A stretch of DNA of 39,025 nt from positions 1-39,025 of the forward strand of contig QCIW01000013.1 in the NCBI GenBank assembly GCA_003216435.1. The letters are read 5' to 3'. The position numbers and the translations under genes are program-made. The DNA comes from Prochlorococcus sp. AG-402-N21 (GTDB lineage Bacteria; Cyanobacteriota; Cyanobacteriia; PCC-6307; Cyanobiaceae). Numbering within the stretch: position 1 is the stretch's first letter; each line of letters starts with the position of its first letter. Below the pieces are notes generated by a model. It was not told the DNA's origin. It searched no databases and saw nothing but the letters and a program-made list of their open reading frames with translations. Positions 18,515-27,780 of this stretch are shown piece by piece.

Positions 18515-19513
18515 TTAGATTGTCGCTGGGATTACTTTATTGACAAATGTCATATACATAGGGATCCCAATCACAATATTGAAGGGGAAGGTTAGACCTA
18601 ATGTAGTTGAAATGTAATAGCTTGACTTGGCTTCGGGAACTGTCATTCGCATTGCTGCAGGAACAGCAAGGTAAGAAGCGCTTGCACAAAGAACAACGAA
18701 AAGAAGTGCATTCCCTGGACCTAGAGATAAAGCTTTTGCAATGAATACACCAATTACACCATTGAAAATTGGCATCAACACAGCAAATCCAACTAGAAAA
18801 GAACCTGCTTTCTTAAGCCTGGGAAGTCTTTGAGCTGCAACTATTCCCATATCTAACAGGAAAAAACATTCTGCCCCATAGAAAAGTTTGCCTGTAAATG
18901 GATGCATTTTTTCTACTCCCGCAGGATTATTTGTTGCGGTTAAAAAACCTATTAATAGGCTTCCTAAGAGTAAGTAGACTGATCCATTAAGCATAGATTC
19001 GTGTAATATTGATCCAATTTTCATTGGCTTAGCATTAGGTCGCCTTTTAATTGGTCCAGCTAGTTTTACTAAAAGAAGCCCAACAATTATTGCTGGGGAT
19101 TCCATTAGAGCTAAGGCAGCAACCATGAATCCATCAAAGGGGATACTTTGATTTTCTAGAAAACTTTCAGCGGTTATAAAAGTGACAGCACTGATTGAAC
19201 CATAAGCAGCTGCTATTGCTGCTGAATTAAATACATCAAATTTGAGTCTTAAGATTACGAAGCATATTAAAGGGATTAAAAGTGACATCAATATTGCAGC
19301 TCCCACAGTTGGAATTACCTGTCCAGTGAAACCACTTTTTTGAAGTTCTATTCCCCCTTTAAATCCAATTGCAAGAAGAAGATAAAGCGAAAATAATTTT
19401 GGTAATGGCGCAGGTATTTCTAAATCAGAGCGCAAAATAACTGCTATTACTCCTAAGAAGAAGAAAAGAATTGGAGGAGATAGGACATTTTGTAGTATTA
19501 AATTAGATTCCAT
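18515..19513 (-). CDS. sbtA: Sodium-dependent bicarbonate transporter SbtA homologue
   Basis: A 332-residue membrane protein with about ten hydrophobic segments, matching the SbtA family (DUF897). It begins with PPILFFFLGVIAVILRSDLEIPAPLPKLFSLYLLLAIGFKGGIELQKSGF, a characteristic N-terminal two-helix region, and contains repeated Gly-rich helices (for example AAIAAAYGSISAVTFITAESFL). Known members are single-gene Na+-dependent HCO3- importers of the plasma membrane. It lies 56 bp after bicA and 4 bp before sbtB on the same strand. Whether the picocyanobacterial form transports bicarbonate cannot be told from sequence. Confidence 0.9.
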   Translation of the reverse strand: MESNLILQNVLSPPILFFFLGVIAVILRSDLEIPAPLPKLFSLYLLLAIGFKGGIELQKSGFTGQVIPTVGAAILMSLLIPLICFVILRLKFDVFNSAAIAAAYGSISAVTFITAESFLENQSIPFDGFMVAALALMESPAIIVGLLLVKLAGPIKRRPNAKPMKIGSILHESMLNGSVYLLLGSLLIGFLTATNNPAGVEKMHPFTGKLFYGAECFFLLDMGIVAAQRLPRLKKAGSFLVGFAVLMPIFNGVIGVFIAKALSLGPGNALLFVVLCASASYLAVPAAMRMTVPEAKSSYYISTTLGLTFPFNIVIGIPMYMTFVNKVIPATI

Positions 19514-19569
19514 AGTTCATTGAATTGAATGAAAAAACTTACTTGAGAGGATTTTCCTAAAGTTAAAGA

Positions 19570-21312
19570 TTATTTATTGAGTTCATTTAAGGCAGCTTCT
19601 AAAGCTTCTTTCCTAGTTCCTATTACATCTACTCCAAACTTAGACAACCGATCTTTTACCGGTCCAGCGGCTCCAGCAACATATGCGGTCCTTGAATTTA
19701 CTTTTGCTTCTTGAACCATATCTTCTATTGCAAGTGAAGCTGTAACTCCTACGCGTGGAACATCAGTAATATCTAAAATTAGTATTTTATAATTTCTAAT
19801 TAGGACCATTCTTTCAGCTATACCTTTTGCGGCGCCAAAACTAAGTGGTCCTTTAAGCCTAAACAACATTACTTCACCAGAACAACGCTCTAATAGTTCT
19901 TTTTCTTCAGGGTTTAAAGGTGATTCTAATGTGGCACTATTGTCCGAATTATCTATAGGATTATCTGCTTCCATTCCTTCTAACTGAGTTTGAGTAATTG
20001 AATCAATTGTGAGTAGATTTGCAATAAACACACCTACTAAAACTGCTTCTATAAGTCCCCAGAAAACTGTCATAAAGAGGACTCCATACATCACTGCTGC
20101 AGTCTTAAGAGAAAGTCGGTGAGCTCTTCTCAGAAAACCCCAGTCAATAATGTCAAGGCCAACTTTTATTAGAATTCCTGCTAATAAAGCGTTTGGAATT
20201 GTTGCAGCTAAAGGACCAGCACCCAGTAAAACTATTAGTAAAACTACGGAGTGAACCATCCCAGATATAGGAGTACTTCCTCCAGATTTGACATTGATGA
20301 CTGTCCTCATAGTGGCTCCGGCCCCTGGAAGACCACTAAATAGTCCTGCAACACTGTTGCCAATTCCTTGGCCAATAAGCTCTCTATCTGAGTTGTGACG
20401 GGTCTGCGAGATGTTGTCTGCAACTAGTGATGTGAGAAGCGAATCAATTGCTCCTAAAACAGCCAGAACTAATCCAGCTTGGACTATTACCCCAAGGTTT
20501 CCTTGAAAATTAGGCAGCGAGAAAGTTAGTCCACCTGCCGGTATTTCTCTATACCAGGATCCACTTTGGTCTTGAATAAGTTCTCCAATTCTAGGAATTG
20601 GTTCCGCACCTTTCTCTATAAGAGATGTGTCATTAAAAAGAAAAATAGATAAAGGAGTAACTATTAATAAAGCTAAAAGAGGTGAAGGAACCCATTGACT
20701 TATTCGTCTTGGGGTAAGAAAAACTATAGCTAGAGTCATTACTGTGACTGCTATTGCGGCCCCATTTGGCTCAAAGTTATTCGTTAATCTTCTTAAGGAT
20801 TCAATTACTCCACCACCAGTTGTAATTCCCAATAATGGTCCTAACTGAATAATAATTATAATTACCCCTATCCCCGACATAAAGCCGGATACCACTGAAT
20901 AAGGCACAAGAGTTATATATTTCCCAAGTCTTAGTAATCCGAATAGAATTTGGAAAAGCCCACCTAGTACTACAGCTGCCATTACCAGGGGCAAGATTTC
21001 TCCTGCTCCAAGATTGGGATTTACACCTATTGCTGTAAGGCTTGCTATTACTCCAGCAACAGTAACGCTCATGGGTCCTGTTGGCCCACTAACTTGCGCA
21101 GGAGTGCCGCCAAATAAAGCAGCTAGAAATCCAACGACAACTGCTCCGTATAAACCATAAATTGCCCCTCCATTTCCAAGGGCAGCCTCTCCAAAAGCGA
21201 GAGCAAGAGGAAGTGCTACCACTGCAGCAGTGAGACCTCCTAAAACATCACCTCTAATATTTCTACGGTGAAGACCATGAATCAAGGCCACAAAGAAAGC
21301 TCCTTTAGGCAT
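19570..21312 (-). CDS. bicA: SulP-family anion transporter, BicA-like
   Basis: A 580-residue SLC26/SulP transporter. The membrane part (about 1-420) starts RGDVLGGLTAAVVALPLALAFGEAALG, has VSGPTGPMSVTVAGVIA, and ends before a hydrophilic linker. The C-terminal STAS domain (about 450-580) contains ILDITDVPRVGVTASLAIED. The neighbouring sbtA-sbtB points to bicarbonate rather than sulfate. BicA is the low-affinity, high-flux Na+/HCO3- symporter, and the cyanobacterial relatives split into BicA and other SulP types. Substrate is therefore an inference. It is the promoter-proximal gene of the set and divergent from the DnaJ-like gene. Confidence 0.88.
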   Translation of the reverse strand: MPKGAFFVALIHGLHRRNIRGDVLGGLTAAVVALPLALAFGEAALGNGGAIYGLYGAVVVGFLAALFGGTPAQVSGPTGPMSVTVAGVIASLTAIGVNPNLGAGEILPLVMAAVVLGGLFQILFGLLRLGKYITLVPYSVVSGFMSGIGVIIIIIQLGPLLGITTGGGVIESLRRLTNNFEPNGAAIAVTVMTLAIVFLTPRRISQWVPSPLLALLIVTPLSIFLFNDTSLIEKGAEPIPRIGELIQDQSGSWYREIPAGGLTFSLPNFQGNLGVIVQAGLVLAVLGAIDSLLTSLVADNISQTRHNSDRELIGQGIGNSVAGLFSGLPGAGATMRTVINVKSGGSTPISGMVHSVVLLIVLLGAGPLAATIPNALLAGILIKVGLDIIDWGFLRRAHRLSLKTAAVMYGVLFMTVFWGLIEAVLVGVFIANLLTIDSITQTQLEGMEADNPIDNSDNSATLESPLNPEEKELLERCSGEVMLFRLKGPLSFGAAKGIAERMVLIRNYKILILDITDVPRVGVTASLAIEDMVQEAKVNSRTAYVAGAAGPVKDRLSKFGVDVIGTRKEALEAALNELNK

Positions 21313-21439
21313 TTAACTTTTATAAGCCTATATCTTTGAGGTCTATTTAGTTCGGAATTTTCTCTATTTAATGGATGCCTTTCGATTATTGTTAACTTGA
21401 AAAAATATTTTTTATAAGATTTAATCTCTTGGAATCCTT

Positions 21440-22381
21440 ATGAATTCTCGGGGCTACCGTAATTATTACAAAATTCTTGGTGTAGAGCCGAGTGCTACAA
21501 AAGCAGAAATAAAGCGCTCTTTTAGAAAGCTTGCTCGCGAGTATCATCCTGATGTGAATCCAGGTAATAAAGAGGCAGAGTCTAAATTTAAAGAAATCAA
21601 TGAAGCATATGCAGTGCTCATAGATTCAGAGAAAAGAAAAAAATATACAAAATATGGACAATATTGGGATCAATCAATTGGTATCAAGTCCAACCCAGGT
21701 AAGGGTTCTGATTTTGATATTGCTTTTGGTAACTATGGTAATTTTGATGAATTTATTAATGATCTTTTAGGGAACTTCGGTGAAGTTGGAGGCAAGAATA
21801 GTTTTTCTAGTGATCACAATTTTTCAACTAAATCAGAAAGAACACCAAAGAATTTAGATGCTCAGATTAAGCTTCAAATTAGCTTTGAGGAGGCTTTTCG
21901 CGGAACAAAAAGAACACTTTCTATAAATGGTGAGCGTGTGCAAGTAAAAATTCCACGAGGAATTAAATCTGGATCAAAGCTTCGTCTCAAAGGAAAAGGT
22001 AACTTGCAACCTGGTTTAGGAAGGAGAGGCGATTTATATTTAAATATTGATGTAGAGCCTCATAAAATTTGGTACTTAGAGGGAGAACAACTTCGGGGAA
22101 ATTTACCTGTTAGTTTTGAAGAGTTGGTTTTAGGAGCAACAGTCAAAATAAAAATCCCTGATGGTGAAGCATTAGTTAATATTCCTGCAGGAACTATTCC
22201 AGAACAAAATTTGCGATTAAAAGAAAAAGGTTGGCCATTGAGCAACAGGCGTGGAGATTTACTTGTTACGCTCAAAATGAACTTCCCCACTACATGGTCT
22301 CAAAAAGAGCTTGAGCTTATTCAAGAATTGCAAAATTTTCGCAGTTATGATCCTCGAAAAGACTGGTTTAAGTCTGCATAG
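21440..22381 (+). CDS. DnaJ/CbpA-like J-domain protein
   Basis: A 313-residue J-domain co-chaperone that would stimulate Hsp70 ATPase. The J domain (about 7-72) has the HPD tripeptide in EYHPDVNPGNKEAE. The CxxCxGxG zinc-finger repeats of type I DnaJ are absent. C-terminal substrate-binding lobes are present (VQVKIPRGIKSGSKLRLKGKG and VNIPAGTIPEQNLRLKEKGW). The architecture is CbpA-like. It lies 46 bp upstream of hemB on the same strand. Confidence 0.93.
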   Translation: MNSRGYRNYYKILGVEPSATKAEIKRSFRKLAREYHPDVNPGNKEAESKFKEINEAYAVLIDSEKRKKYTKYGQYWDQSIGIKSNPGKGSDFDIAFGNYGNFDEFINDLLGNFGEVGGKNSFSSDHNFSTKSERTPKNLDAQIKLQISFEEAFRGTKRTLSINGERVQVKIPRGIKSGSKLRLKGKGNLQPGLGRRGDLYLNIDVEPHKIWYLEGEQLRGNLPVSFEELVLGATVKIKIPDGEALVNIPAGTIPEQNLRLKEKGWPLSNRRGDLLVTLKMNFPTTWSQKELELIQELQNFRSYDPRKDWFKSA

Positions 22382-22427
22382 TCATAGCTTCGACCTACGA
22401 TCATGATCAACAGTTAATTGCCTCTTC

Positions 22428-23429
22428 ATGGATATCACTTATCGCCCTCGTCGTCTGCGTCGCTCTCCATCTTTAAGAAGCATGGTGAGAGAAAACTCTT
22501 TAAGGCCTTCAGATTTCATTTACCCTTTATTTGTTCATGAAGGAAATCAAGTTCAGCCTATTGGTGCAATGCCTGGGGCAAGTCGTTGGAGTTTGGATTC
22601 ATTAATTCATGAAGTACAGAGAGCTTGGGAGCTGGGTATACGTTGCGTGGTTCTTTTCCCAAAGGTTGATGAATCTTTAAAGACCGAAAATGGAGAAGAA
22701 TGTTTCAATGAAAAAGGATTGATTCCAAGAGCAATTCAGCTTTTAAAAAAAGAAATACCTCAGATGACAATAATGACGGATGTTGCTCTAGATCCTTATT
22801 CAATAGATGGCCATGATGGAATTGTTAGCGCTCAAGGAGTTGTTTTAAATGATGAGACAATCGAATTCTTGTGCCGTCAAGCAGTTGTTCAAGCACAAGC
22901 TGGTGCTGATTTGATTGGTCCTAGTGACATGATGGATGGTCGTGTAGGTGCAATAAGAGAAGCTTTGGATGATGAAGGGTATGAACATGTAGGAATTATT
23001 AGTTATACAGCAAAATATTCTTCTGCTTACTATGGACCTTTCCGGGAAGCTCTTGACTCTGCACCCAGATCTGAGACTACAAAGCCTATTCCTAAAGATA
23101 AAAGTACATATCAAATGGATCCAGCTAATTCTAGGGAGGCCATTACGGAAGCCCAATTAGATGAGCAAGAAGGTGCAGATATCTTGATGGTTAAGCCAGG
23201 ATTGGCTTACTTAGATATTATTTATAGGTTAAGGGAAGAGTCTGAACTACCTATTGCTGCCTATAACGTAAGCGGAGAGTATGCAATGGTGAAAGCAGCT
23301 GCAGATCGAGGATGGATAGATGAAAAATCAGTGGTATTAGAAACTTTAATGAGCTTCAAACGAGCAGGTGCTGATCTGATATTGACTTATCATGCATGTG
23401 ATGCGGCGAGATGGTTACAAGAAAAATGA
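22428..23429 (+). CDS. hemB: Delta-aminolevulinic acid dehydratase (porphobilinogen synthase), Mg type
   Basis: Condenses two ALA molecules to porphobilinogen, feeding heme, chlorophyll and cobamide synthesis. It is 333 residues, normal. In place of the zinc-cysteine triad of E. coli/animal enzymes, the metal region reads DVALDPYSIDGHDG (near residue 117), the Asp-rich, magnesium-requiring type of plastids and cyanobacteria. The two active-site lysines are in the TAKYSSAYYGPFREA and MVKPGLAY blocks. The start is ATG at 22428. It is followed by a glyoxalase-family gene. Confidence 0.98.
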   Translation: MDITYRPRRLRRSPSLRSMVRENSLRPSDFIYPLFVHEGNQVQPIGAMPGASRWSLDSLIHEVQRAWELGIRCVVLFPKVDESLKTENGEECFNEKGLIPRAIQLLKKEIPQMTIMTDVALDPYSIDGHDGIVSAQGVVLNDETIEFLCRQAVVQAQAGADLIGPSDMMDGRVGAIREALDDEGYEHVGIISYTAKYSSAYYGPFREALDSAPRSETTKPIPKDKSTYQMDPANSREAITEAQLDEQEGADILMVKPGLAYLDIIYRLREESELPIAAYNVSGEYAMVKAAADRGWIDEKSVVLETLMSFKRAGADLILTYHACDAARWLQEK

Positions 23430-23487
23430 ATTCTTTGCTTAAAATCCATAACAAACTCTTATTTTATTAAGTTTTTCTTTTTTTAGA

Positions 23488-23901
23488 ATGGTGAAAGAGA
23501 ATTTAGAAAAAAGATTAATTAATGTCCAAAGGCTTGGACATGTTGCTGTAAGAGTTAAAGACGTCGAAAGAGCTAAGTCTTTTTATTTAGGTTTGGGAAT
23601 GAGGCTTATTTGGGATGATCCTGATTGGTGCTATTTAGAGGCGGGCTCTGGAAAAGATGGGCTGGCTTTATTAGGACCTGGCTATAAAGCTGCTGGACCT
23701 CATTTTGCTTTTCATTTTACTGATAGAACTGAAATTGAATTGGTTCATAAGCAACTCAAGAACTCAGGTGTTCCAGTTGGTGCATTGCATGACCATCGCG
23801 ATGGAACCGCATCATTTTATTTAAAAGATCCTGAAGGTAATTGGTTGGAAATGCTTTATCAACCACCGGAAGGTATCCCAACTAATCAACGAGAGGATTA
23901 A
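23488..23901 (+). CDS. Glyoxalase/VOC-family protein (lactoylglutathione lyase-like)
   Basis: A 137-residue protein with two beta-alpha-beta-beta-beta modules of the vicinal-oxygen-chelate fold. Possible metal ligands are His in RLGHVAVRV (near 18), His in PHFAFHF (near 72) and Glu in NWLEMLYQP near the end. It resembles GloA, which converts the methylglyoxal-glutathione hemithioacetal. The ligand set is not enough to fix the substrate, so the family call is sure and the reaction is not. The stop is 3 bp from the mutS2 start codon, so the two are co-transcribed. Confidence 0.85.
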   Translation: MVKENLEKRLINVQRLGHVAVRVKDVERAKSFYLGLGMRLIWDDPDWCYLEAGSGKDGLALLGPGYKAAGPHFAFHFTDRTEIELVHKQLKNSGVPVGALHDHRDGTASFYLKDPEGNWLEMLYQPPEGIPTNQRED

Positions 23902-23904
23902 AAC

Positions 23905-26325
23905 TTGCTCGAGGATAATTCATGCAAACAATCAAATAATTCTGTTGGAGTTGCTTTCGAGGAAACAATCGAATTATTAGAATGGCCTAGGCTATGTAAG
24001 CAATTATCCACTTTCGCAAGTACTATTCAGGGGAAAAAAAAATCTGAAAATTTAGATATACCTCCCGATGTAGCTACTAGTCGTAGTTACTTAGCTGAAA
24101 CACTAGAAATAGGGGCTTTAGATGAGTTCATTGAAGGTGGATTGAATTTTCAAGGAGTACATGATTTAGAAAATATTCTTTTGCGGTGTAGCAAGGGTGG
24201 AATGGTTTCAGGAGAAGAGTTACTGCAGGTTGCCGAAACATTAAGAACAGCGAGGCGCTTGAGACGTCAAATTGATGATTCATTGCTTCGACCGATTACA
24301 TCATCCTTATTTGAACAATTAGCAACTTTGCCTGATCTTCAAAAACTTCTTGAGTTTGGTTTGGAAGATAGTGGCCGGATTGCTGATAGAGCTAGTACGA
24401 AACTTGCGGGACTTCGTCTGCAATTAAATGATTTACGTTCTGATCGAAGAGAAAAGTTACAGGCTCTTTTAAGAAAACATAGCTCGATTCTTCAGGATAA
24501 TGTTATATCTGAAAGGTATGGTCGTCCTGTAATTGCATTGAAGTTAGGTGCAGGTGATCAGATTAAAGGAATTGTTCATGACAGTTCAGCGTCTGGAAAT
24601 ACAATTTTTGTTGAGCCTCAATCTGTTATTCCATTAGGGAACCAGATAGCTCAATTAGAGTCGAATATTTTCTCGGAAGAACGGAGATTATTAGCCTTAT
24701 GGAGTAGAGAAGTTGGTGAAAATTTCTCAGATCTTAAGTATTTATGTAAGGTGATGCTGAAGCTGGATTTAGCTTTAGCGCGAGCTCGCTATGGATCGTG
24801 GTTGGGAGGGGTGGCCCCTTCTATTTTTGAAGGCAAAGACGCATCCTTTTGTCTGCAAGAATTTCGGCACCCTTTATTGGTATGGCAGGAACGTTTTCAA
24901 CAAGGTAAGAAAGTTGTTCCGATTAGTTTTGAAGTCGCTGATCATTTGAGAGTAATAGCCATTACTGGTCCAAATACTGGTGGGAAAACAGTCACTTTGA
25001 AAAGTATTGGATTGGCTGTCCTTATGGCAAGGTTTGGTTTGTTATTACCATGTATTGGGACCCCATGTGTACCGTGGTGCAGTCAGGTTTTAGCAGACAT
25101 TGGAGATGAACAATCGCTTCAACAAAATCTCTCTACATTTAGTGGACACATAGTAAGGATTTCTAGAATTCTTAATGCGATAACTACCTGCCCTGGCTCC
25201 GCAATAGTTTTGCTTGACGAAGTGGGAGCTGGAACTGACCCTACAGAAGGAACTTCTATCGCCATTGCTTTATTACAAGTCTTAGCCGATAGGGCAAAAC
25301 TTACAGTTGTAACTACACACTTTAGTCAGCTCAAGGCTTTGAAATATAGTGATTCACGGTTCGAGAATGCTTCCGTTGCTTTTAATAGTGAAGATCTAAA
25401 ACCGACATATCATTTACAATGGGGCATACCAGGTAGAAGTAATGCTTTAGAAATCGCAAATAGGTTGGGGTTAGATCTAGATGTTATTGATAGAGCTCAA
25501 AAACTTATGAATCATAAAGGAGCAGAGAATGTAAATGAAATAATTAAAGGATTAGAGAATGATAGACAAAGACAGCAAGATGCTGCTGAAGATGCAGCTG
25601 CATTACTTGCTCGTACAGAATTGTTGCATGAAGAGCTATTAGAACGTTGGAAACAACAGAGAAAAAAATCTGCGGACTTTCAGGAGTTAGGACGCCATAA
25701 ATTAGAAACGTCTATACGCGAAGGACAGAACGAAGTGAGAAAATTGATTAGGCGTTTACGAGAGGAAGGGGCAACGGGTGAAATTGCACGAACAACAGGT
25801 AAACGTTTGAGACAACTGCAACTTGCGCATTCTGATACTTCAAAAAATATAAATAATCAGTTATGGCTTCCAAAAATAGGTGATCGGGTTAGATTGATTG
25901 CAATAGGCAAGGTAGGACAGGTAGTTGATGTTTCGGATAATGGTTTGCAATTGACGATTCTTTGTGGTGTCTTCCGGAGTACTGTAGAACTTTCTTCTGT
26001 TGAAAGTATTGATGGCTTGAAACCAACATTGCCTGAACCAGTGATAAACCTGAAAATAAAGAATTCTTTAGGTACAGGTACTTCTGTACGTACAAAGAAA
26101 AATACATTGGATGTTAGAGGTTTGCGAGTTCATGAAGCTCAGGCAGTTATCGAAGAAAAATTACGTAATGCTTTGGGACCGATATGGGTAATACATGGGA
26201 TTGGTACAGGTAAATTAAAAAGAGGTTTGCGAGATTGGTTAGAAAGTCTTTCTTATGTAAAAAAAGTTGTTGATGCAGATAAGTATGACGGGGGGGCTGG
26301 GTGCAGTGTTATTTGGTTGGATTGA
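23905..26325 (+). CDS. mutS2: Endonuclease MutS2
   Basis: An 806-residue MutS2 (no mismatch-recognition N-domain; family linked to suppression of recombination and to ribosome-collision rescue). The core ABC ATPase has Walker A GPNTGGKTVTLKS (near 353), IGDEQSLQQNLSTFSGH and Walker B AIVLLDEVGAGTDPTEG. A coiled-coil, Lys/Arg-rich region (about 530-630) follows, and the C-terminal Smr nuclease domain (from about 733) has LDVRGLRVHEAQAVIE and HGIGTGKLKRGLRDWL. The start is a TTG at 23905, with a GAGAGG ribosome site at 23891. Confidence 0.95.
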   Translation: MLEDNSCKQSNNSVGVAFEETIELLEWPRLCKQLSTFASTIQGKKKSENLDIPPDVATSRSYLAETLEIGALDEFIEGGLNFQGVHDLENILLRCSKGGMVSGEELLQVAETLRTARRLRRQIDDSLLRPITSSLFEQLATLPDLQKLLEFGLEDSGRIADRASTKLAGLRLQLNDLRSDRREKLQALLRKHSSILQDNVISERYGRPVIALKLGAGDQIKGIVHDSSASGNTIFVEPQSVIPLGNQIAQLESNIFSEERRLLALWSREVGENFSDLKYLCKVMLKLDLALARARYGSWLGGVAPSIFEGKDASFCLQEFRHPLLVWQERFQQGKKVVPISFEVADHLRVIAITGPNTGGKTVTLKSIGLAVLMARFGLLLPCIGTPCVPWCSQVLADIGDEQSLQQNLSTFSGHIVRISRILNAITTCPGSAIVLLDEVGAGTDPTEGTSIAIALLQVLADRAKLTVVTTHFSQLKALKYSDSRFENASVAFNSEDLKPTYHLQWGIPGRSNALEIANRLGLDLDVIDRAQKLMNHKGAENVNEIIKGLENDRQRQQDAAEDAAALLARTELLHEELLERWKQQRKKSADFQELGRHKLETSIREGQNEVRKLIRRLREEGATGEIARTTGKRLRQLQLAHSDTSKNINNQLWLPKIGDRVRLIAIGKVGQVVDVSDNGLQLTILCGVFRSTVELSSVESIDGLKPTLPEPVINLKIKNSLGTGTSVRTKKNTLDVRGLRVHEAQAVIEEKLRNALGPIWVIHGIGTGKLKRGLRDWLESLSYVKKVVDADKYDGGAGCSVIWLD

Positions 26326-26431
26326 GTGCAATTTTATTTAATTCAAGTAGTTAGTATTTGACTGCTTATTGGATTATTTTTGATATTACTAAGAAATTAG
26401 TGCTAAAAACTATTATAGCTACTCTTATGAA

Positions 26432-27421
26432 GTGCATTTCATAGATCAAGCACGAATAACTGTTAAAGCTGGTCGAGGTGGGGATGGAATTGTTGCATTT
26501 CGAAGAGAGAAATATGTACCTGCGGGAGGTCCATCAGGAGGAGATGGGGGTAATGGTGGAAACATTATTCTCAAGGCCGATGCGAATCTTCAAACATTAT
26601 TAGATTTCAAATTCAAGCAGATCTTTCTTGCAGAGGATGGTAAAAGAGGTGGTCCTAATAAACGGTCTGGTTCTGCTGGGAAAGATTCGATTTTAAGAGT
26701 TCCTCCAGGAACAGAGGTAAGAGATTTATCTACAGGAATAATTTTTGGGGATTTGGTTGATGATGAAGAAACACTGGTAATTGCTTTTGGAGGGAGAGGA
26801 GGAGCTGGTAATGCAAGATATTTAAGTAACCGCAATCGTGCACCTGAAAAATTTACAGAAGGTAAAGAGGGTGAAGAATGGCTATTGCAACTTGAATTGA
26901 AGTTACTTGCCGAAGTTGGAATTATTGGTTTACCAAATGCCGGCAAAAGTACATTAATTTCTTCTATTTCTGCCGCTCAACCAAAAGTCGCTGATTATCC
27001 TTTTACTACATTGATTCCAAATCTTGGTGTAGTCCAAAGACCGAGTGGAGATGGAACATTATTTGCAGATATTCCTGGTTTAATTTCTGGAGCAGCTAAA
27101 GGTGCTGGCTTAGGACATGATTTTTTACGACATATTCAAAGAACGAAGTTATTAATTCATCTGGTAGATGCATCTTCTTTGGATCCTTTGCAAGACATAG
27201 GTGTTATCGAGAAGGAACTTTCCGAATATGGACATGGATTAATTTCTAGAACGAGAATTTTGGCAGTTAGTAAGAAGGAACTTTTGGATAAAGAATCTCA
27301 ACAAGCTTTACTAGATCAAATCTTTCAACAGACCTCCCGAAAACCAATTTTTATTTCTGCTGTGACTCAAGATGGATTAGGTGAATTACTAAGTCAGGTA
27401 TGGGAAAAGTTAGATAGTTAA
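26432..27421 (+). CDS. obgE: GTPase ObgE/CgtA
   Basis: An essential GTPase linked to large-subunit assembly and stress responses. The Gly-rich Obg fold (1-158, with repeats such as [13 protein letters not shown]) is followed by the G domain with GLPNAGKST (near 167) and [14 protein letters not shown]. The usual G4 motif NKxD appears as SKKE (residues 280-283, DNA 27269-27280), an altered base-recognition motif. At 329 residues it lacks the C-terminal OCT extension, typical of the short form. The start is a GTG at 26432. A competing ATG at 27-bp register shift leads to a stop after five codons. Confidence 0.93.
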   Translation: MHFIDQARITVKAGRGGDGIVAFRREKYVPAGGPSGGDGGNGGNIILKADANLQTLLDFKFKQIFLAEDGKRGGPNKRSGSAGKDSILRVPPGTEVRDLSTGIIFGDLVDDEETLVIAFGGRGGAGNARYLSNRNRAPEKFTEGKEGEEWLLQLELKLLAEVGIIGLPNAGKSTLISSISAAQPKVADYPFTTLIPNLGVVQRPSGDGTLFADIPGLISGAAKGAGLGHDFLRHIQRTKLLIHLVDASSLDPLQDIGVIEKELSEYGHGLISRTRILAVSKKELLDKESQQALLDQIFQQTSRKPIFISAVTQDGLGELLSQVWEKLDS

Positions 27422-27514
27422 AAGGTTCTATTCCAATTTTATATATACACCTCTTAATTAAGACTTGTCTAATCACACAAGATTAGTAATAACTAAATTG
27501 CAATCATTAAGATT

Positions 27515-27697
27515 ATGAACTTCTATAGCTGCTTTGATGGAAATGGCCAAGTTATAGCTCGGTGTCAAACTGATCAAGAAATTCAAGTTTTAAAAAGGAT
27601 GGGCCGGCCAATTGCGGAAGTTCGCCGGATGAAAAATGAAGAGGCAATAGTATGCTCGTTAACTAGTAGTCCGTCAGATTTTAATATGGAATATTAA
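27515..27697 (+). CDS. Small hypothetical protein (60 aa)
   Basis: A 60-residue protein I do not recognise by function. It begins MNFYSCFDGNGQVIARCQTDQE, continues with IQVLKRMGRPIAEVRRMKNEE, and has two cysteines in the N-terminal part, no membrane segment, and a balanced charge. It stands alone, 93 bp after obgE and 33 bp before the long palindromic terminator. That layout, a separate leader and its own terminator, argues for a real gene. The upstream gap holds an inverted repeat CTAATC/GATTAG (27469-27486). Confidence 0.7.
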   Translation: MNFYSCFDGNGQVIARCQTDQEIQVLKRMGRPIAEVRRMKNEEAIVCSLTSSPSDFNMEY

Positions 27698-27719
27698 TAG
27701 GTTGACTACTCAGGTTTAG

Positions 27720-27771
27720 CTATATCCATAAAAAAAAGCGGGTTTCAACCCGCTTTTTTTTATGGATATAG
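27720..27771. terminator. Long palindromic bidirectional terminator between the 60-aa gene and cp12
   Basis: A near-perfect 52-bp inverted repeat. Arms of 25 bp (27720-27744 and 27747-27771) are separated by only 2 bp. The GC core AGCGGGTT/AACCCGCT sits inside A-runs and T-runs (8 T on either strand), so it can terminate both the plus-strand small gene and the minus-strand cp12. The outer TATATCCA/TGGATATA extends the stem well beyond what termination needs. Confidence 0.93.
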
Positions 27772-27780
27772 TTCTAGAGA

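Noticed and set aside
26287-26294. Run of G near the end of mutS2 as a frameshift site
   Set aside because: The frame continues through to a normal C-terminus (AGCSVIWLD), so there is no sign of a frameshift.
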